Below are positions 56,393 to 59,891 of a DNA stretch of 59,891 nt, piece by piece. Both the position numbers and the translations under genes were made by a program. Each line of letters starts with the position of its first letter. Position 1 is the stretch's first letter. The notes below the pieces were generated by a model. The model had not been told where the DNA came from and did no database searches. It saw nothing but the letters and a program-made list of their open reading frames with translations. The DNA is from Bacteroidota bacterium (lineage in GTDB: Bacteria > Bacteroidota > Bacteroidia > Chitinophagales > Chitinophagaceae). The stretch is taken from NCBI GenBank assembly GCA_016868475.1, contig VGGU01000008.1:1-59891 (forward strand). Reading direction: 5' to 3'.

Positions 56393-57925
56393 ATGTTTGT
56401 GACTACCTATGGAAGTGCTTTGATTGGCATTGAAGCTAAAAAAATACATATTGAAGTAAACTGGTTATTAACCGGCAAGGCTTCCACCCTAGTGGGACTA
56501 CCAGATAGCGCCATAAGAGAAAGTTTAGAACGTATCGAAAGCGCTTTTAAAACCAATGGTTATAAATTTCCCCGAACCAAGTTGGTAATCAATCTGGCGC
56601 CTGCAGATATTCGAAAAAGCGGAACGGCTTTTGATCTTCCAATTGCCATTGGGATTTTAGCAGCATCAGGTCAACTAAAAAAAGTGGAAGACCTGCAAAA
56701 ATATTTGCTGATGGGAGAATTGGCATTGGATGGCAGTATTCGATCTATACGGGGAGCATTACCCATTGCGCTCCAAGCAAAAAAAGATGGTTTTGCAGGA
56801 GTTATTTTACCTGCTGAAAATATTGCAGAAGCCAGCTTAATTCAATCCATTGATATTATTGGCGCGTCACATCTCAATGAAATTGTGGCCCTATTTAGTG
56901 AACAGCTTGAAATAAAAACCATAGTAAAAGAATACAAGCCTCCCGAAAAGGAAAAAATATTTTCCACTGCCGAAATAAAAGAAACCGTTATTGGGCAGGA
57001 GCTAGCAAAAAGAGCATTGGAAATTGCCGCAGCGGGCGGACATCACCTACTTCTCTATGGGGCACCGGGAGCCGGCAAAACGATGCTGGCAAGACGTTTA
57101 TCGCTTTTGCTTCCCGCCTTATCCTATCCGGAGGCCATAGAAACCATCCTTATTCACTCTGTAACCGGGCATGGTATTCATCCACAATTATTAACAGGAA
57201 AACGGCCCTTTCGCGATCCGCATCATTCTATTTCAGATGCCGGCATGATTGGCGGTGGTCGCAATCTGCAACCCGGAGAAATTTCGCTAGCGCATCATGG
57301 CGTATTATTTCTGGACGAACTACCCGAGTTCAAGCGAAATGTTCTGGAAGCACTTCGTCAGCCATTGGAGGAAAGATGTATTGTTTTAGCCAGAGCCGGA
57401 CACACTTGTCATTATCCTTGTTCATTTTTACTGGTGGCAGCAATGAATCCCTGCCCTTGTGGATATCACGGACATCCCACCATTGCTTGCTCTTGCACAA
57501 CAGGGATGATTCAACGATACAAACATCGAATTTCGGGTCCATTATTGGATCGAATCGATTTGCATGTGGAAGTAAAACCGTTAGGAGCAAATGAATTGAT
57601 TCAACCGGTAAACGCCGATAATAACAACTTACTCTCCACCTTGGATAAAATAAAAAAAGCAAGAGAGGCGCAGGCCATACGTTGGAAAACAATTCCTCAT
57701 TATTATTGTAATGCCCAAGCCAATGGACAATTGATACGTAGTACATCAACAATAGAAAAGGAAGGCTTAATTATCTTAGAGAAAGCAGCTATTAAATTTG
57801 GCTATTCAGCCCGCGTACTGGACAGACTGCTAAAAGTGGCCAGGACCATTGCAGACCTGGATCAACAAGCCACCATATTACCCGCTCATTTTGCAGAAGC
57901 TATTCAGTTCAGAAACATCGTTTAA
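56393..57925 (+). CDS. comM: ComM/YifB-like AAA+ ATPase (Mg-chelatase family)
   Basis: ComM is a hexameric helicase that promotes branch migration during natural transformation. The 510 residues comprise an N-terminal Lon-protease-like S5 fold (about 1-170), AAA+ with Walker A GAPGAGKTM at 223-231 and Walker B FLDELPEF, a zinc-type cysteine cluster (NPCPCGYHGHPTIACSC) and a C-terminal Mg-chelatase domain. Length is normal. Presence does not prove competence. Confidence 0.94.
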   Translation: MFVTTYGSALIGIEAKKIHIEVNWLLTGKASTLVGLPDSAIRESLERIESAFKTNGYKFPRTKLVINLAPADIRKSGTAFDLPIAIGILAASGQLKKVEDLQKYLLMGELALDGSIRSIRGALPIALQAKKDGFAGVILPAENIAEASLIQSIDIIGASHLNEIVALFSEQLEIKTIVKEYKPPEKEKIFSTAEIKETVIGQELAKRALEIAAAGGHHLLLYGAPGAGKTMLARRLSLLLPALSYPEAIETILIHSVTGHGIHPQLLTGKRPFRDPHHSISDAGMIGGGRNLQPGEISLAHHGVLFLDELPEFKRNVLEALRQPLEERCIVLARAGHTCHYPCSFLLVAAMNPCPCGYHGHPTIACSCTTGMIQRYKHRISGPLLDRIDLHVEVKPLGANELIQPVNADNNNLLSTLDKIKKAREAQAIRWKTIPHYYCNAQANGQLIRSTSTIEKEGLIILEKAAIKFGYSARVLDRLLKVARTIADLDQQATILPAHFAEAIQFRNIV

Positions 57926-57994
57926 ATGTTATTTACCTGAAGACAAAATGATCTCATCAATTTAAACGACTTTTGCCTAAAGAGAATAGCCGAT

Positions 57995-59785
57995 ATGAAC
58001 ATTTTATTTAGATATTTAAAACCCCATCGCTGGTTGGTTAGCCTGGTGCTGATTCTGTCGGCAACCAATATTGGGTTTTCACTTTTTGATCCCATCATTT
58101 TTGGAAAATTGGTCAATCTGGCCAATCATTTTGCTCAACACCGAGATCAATATACTCATCAAAGATTCTTTTTTTCTTTTACCGCAACACCGCACTATGG
58201 AGTACTAGCTTTACTGTTGGCTTCTGTTTCCGTAGCCATGATCAGTAGAATTGCAAAAGCATTTCAGGATTATACATTAAATCTGGTTACGCAAAAATTA
58301 GGGGCTGCTGTTTTTACAGAGGGCCTTCAGCATGCCATGAAATTGCCTTTTCGAGAGTTTGAGGATGCACGTAGTGGAGAAACCCTAAGCATACTTCAAA
58401 AAGTGCGTGTAGACATAGAGCGCCTAGTATCTTCCTTTATCAATATTTTATTTCCTGTGCTTATTGGGGTAGTATTTGTAGCCATCTATGCCACAGCCAT
58501 TGACTGGCGTTTACCATTTTTTTACTTTGGCGGTATTTTTTTTCTAGTCTATTTTTCAAATAAGTTTAGCCAAAAGGTTAAAGTAATTCAGAAAAAAATT
58601 ATAACTCAAACAACTGCTTTGGCCGGTGCTACTACTGAATCTCTCCGTAATATTGAGTTGGTCAAAAGCTTGGGGTTAACCGAGCAGGAAGTAGCCCGAC
58701 TCAACCGAAACACGTTCAAGATTTTAGGACTGGAGCTCACTAAAGTCAAAAAAATCAGAAGCATTAGTTTTTTGCAAGGAACTTTTGTAAATACACTTCG
58801 GCAGATTATTCTATTCATGCTCCTTTTTTTGGTGTTTAAAGACCAAATGAATGCAGGTCAGTTAGTAACCATGCAGATCTTTTCCTTTTTTGTATTTGGA
58901 CCCTTGCAAGAAATTGGCAATATCATTCTAACCTATCGGGAGGCTCAAACTTCGCTGGAGAATTTTGAACTACTAATGGGAAAAGCTCCGGAAGCTATTC
59001 CTGCCAATCCTTCACCCTTGGGAAAAATTGAAAAACTGGCTTTTGCATCTGTGAGTTTTCAGCACCCCACTGCACTTCATAAAGCCCTTAACGGAATTAG
59101 TTTTACCGTTAATGCAGGAGAAACCATTGCCTTTGCAGGTCCTTCTGGCTCCGGCAAAACAACTATGATGAAACTTCTGGTGGGCCTGTATCGACCAGAC
59201 AGTGGTCAAATTCTTTATAATGGTTTAGATGAAAATAGTATCCACTTTGAGGACTTGCGTAATCAAATAGGATTTGTAACACAAGACACACAACTATTTT
59301 CGGGCACCATTCGCGAAAACTTATTCTTTGTAAACCCACAGGCTACGGAAGCCATGTTATTGGAGGTAATACAAAAAGCATCCTGTCAAAGTTTACTTCA
59401 TCGTGCAGAAAATGGGTTGGACACTATGATTGGTGAGGGGGGATTAAAACTATCTGGCGGAGAAAAACAGCGCCTGTCAATAGCAAGAGCATTGCTTCGA
59501 GAACCCAAACTGTTGCTATTCGATGAAGCTACTTCGGCTTTAGACTCTCTAACCGAAGAGGAGATTACTTCAACCATTAGAGAAATTTCAAAAGCAGGCA
59601 CGCAGATAACCATCCTGATTGCTCATCGATTATCTACAATCATGCACGCAGATCGTATTTACGTTTTGGAAAAGGGCGAAATTGTAGAAACTGGTAAACA
59701 CGAGGAGCTACTGGCAGAAAAAGGACTCTATTATGCCATGTGGCGGCAGCAGATCGGAGAGCGCAAGCAGCCCGTTATTACCTAG
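57995..59785 (+). CDS. ABC transporter, fused permease and ATPase (MsbA-like)
   Basis: A 596-residue half-transporter that probably dimerises. Six membrane segments occupy about 10-320, followed by an ATPase with Walker A GPSGSGKTT at 382-390, signature LSGGEKQRLSIARALL near 494, Walker B LLLFDEATSALDS, and an H-loop AHRLS. Lipid or drug export is typical for this family; LPS flipping by MsbA is possible but unproven. A GACTTTTG box about 20 nt upstream is a candidate promoter. Confidence 0.93.
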   Translation: MNILFRYLKPHRWLVSLVLILSATNIGFSLFDPIIFGKLVNLANHFAQHRDQYTHQRFFFSFTATPHYGVLALLLASVSVAMISRIAKAFQDYTLNLVTQKLGAAVFTEGLQHAMKLPFREFEDARSGETLSILQKVRVDIERLVSSFINILFPVLIGVVFVAIYATAIDWRLPFFYFGGIFFLVYFSNKFSQKVKVIQKKIITQTTALAGATTESLRNIELVKSLGLTEQEVARLNRNTFKILGLELTKVKKIRSISFLQGTFVNTLRQIILFMLLFLVFKDQMNAGQLVTMQIFSFFVFGPLQEIGNIILTYREAQTSLENFELLMGKAPEAIPANPSPLGKIEKLAFASVSFQHPTALHKALNGISFTVNAGETIAFAGPSGSGKTTMMKLLVGLYRPDSGQILYNGLDENSIHFEDLRNQIGFVTQDTQLFSGTIRENLFFVNPQATEAMLLEVIQKASCQSLLHRAENGLDTMIGEGGLKLSGGEKQRLSIARALLREPKLLLFDEATSALDSLTEEEITSTIREISKAGTQITILIAHRLSTIMHADRIYVLEKGEIVETGKHEELLAEKGLYYAMWRQQIGERKQPVIT

Positions 59786-59793
59786 TTAATCCT

Positions 59794-59891
59794 TTACTTC
59801 CAAACAAATGGCACCATTACACGCAATGAAAGTGTACGTCCTCTATTGAATACACCCATTAGTCCATTAGCTCCATTTTCTGCCGTATATT
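59794..59891 (-). CDS. C-terminal fragment of a probable outer-membrane barrel protein
   Basis: An open minus-strand frame enters from the right edge and ends at a TAA at 59796-59794. The last residues read RTLSLRVMVPFVWK. Alternating hydrophobic residues and an aromatic near the very end are typical of the last strand of an outer-membrane beta-barrel. Only about 31 codons are visible, so the family is a guess. It converges on the ABC transporter with 8 nt between stops. Confidence 0.5.
   Translation of the reverse strand, partial: YTAENGANGLMGVFNRGRTLSLRVMVPFVWK

Noticed and set aside
57330-57752. 140-codon minus-strand frame inside comM
   Set aside because: It lies opposite the conserved AAA+ and zinc-cluster region of ComM; the product looks like a frame shadow.

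Overview
The window looks like a stretch of core chromosome from a member of the Bacteroidota, most likely Chitinophagaceae or a near relative. The reasons are a type IX secretion gene (porT) beside a menaquinone methyltransferase, an atpD-atpC pair split from the rest of the ATP synthase, a Bacteroidota-type FtsL, several perfect TAnnTTTG -7 promoter boxes, and few Shine-Dalgarno sequences. The family is inferred from memory of such proteins, not from a search. I see no phage, insertion sequence, CRISPR array or foreign-looking island.

Layout. 1-1816: the 5' part of a tRNA-Ser(GCT) gene, dnaA, and an AT-rich intergenic stretch with DnaA-box-like sites that is a candidate origin. 1817-12598: a FAD oxidoreductase, an ABC-2 exporter pair, a nucleotidyltransferase/FMN-enzyme pair, glyA, uvrA and an ECF sigma factor. 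12601-18252: a compact five-gene minus-strand operon (secreted protein, membrane protein, purQ, a free DsbD-alpha-like domain, DsbD). 18307-27496: kup, two paralogous hydrolases, ldcA, metG and a bifunctional beta-oxidation enzyme. 27550-43662: a complete dcw cluster on the minus strand, mraZ-rsmH-ftsL-ftsI-murE-mraY-murD-ftsW-murG-murC-ftsQ-ftsA-ftsZ, closed by a strong terminator. 43663-48381: an intergenic region with a DnaA-box pair, queA, a histidine kinase without a partner, and atpDC with its own promoter and terminator. 48530-59785: an acyltransferase-like protein, dnaX, a pyruvate dehydrogenase E2, a CoA-binding protein, a YkuK-like protein, engB, ubiE/menG, porT, comM and an MsbA-like exporter. 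A C-terminal fragment of a probable outer-membrane barrel follows at the right edge.

How it works together. The dcw genes make the peptidoglycan precursors (MurC, D, E, MraY, MurG) and the divisome (FtsL, I, W, Q, A, Z). MurE carries the DNPR motif expected for a meso-diaminopimelate wall. dnaA, dnaX, uvrA and comM cover replication, repair and DNA processing. glyA, purQ, metG, queA, ubiE, pdhC and the fad-type gene are housekeeping metabolism.

There is no obvious new defence or biosynthetic island. The most interesting signals are small ones: a run of ten A in dnaX at the tau/gamma boundary where either slipped frame stops at once; a set of genes whose -7 promoter box ends only 4-6 nt before the start codon, suggesting leaderless mRNAs; a phased DnaA-box pair at the head of the dcw cluster; and a DsbD whose N-terminal domain lacks its cysteine pair while a free-standing neighbour keeps it.
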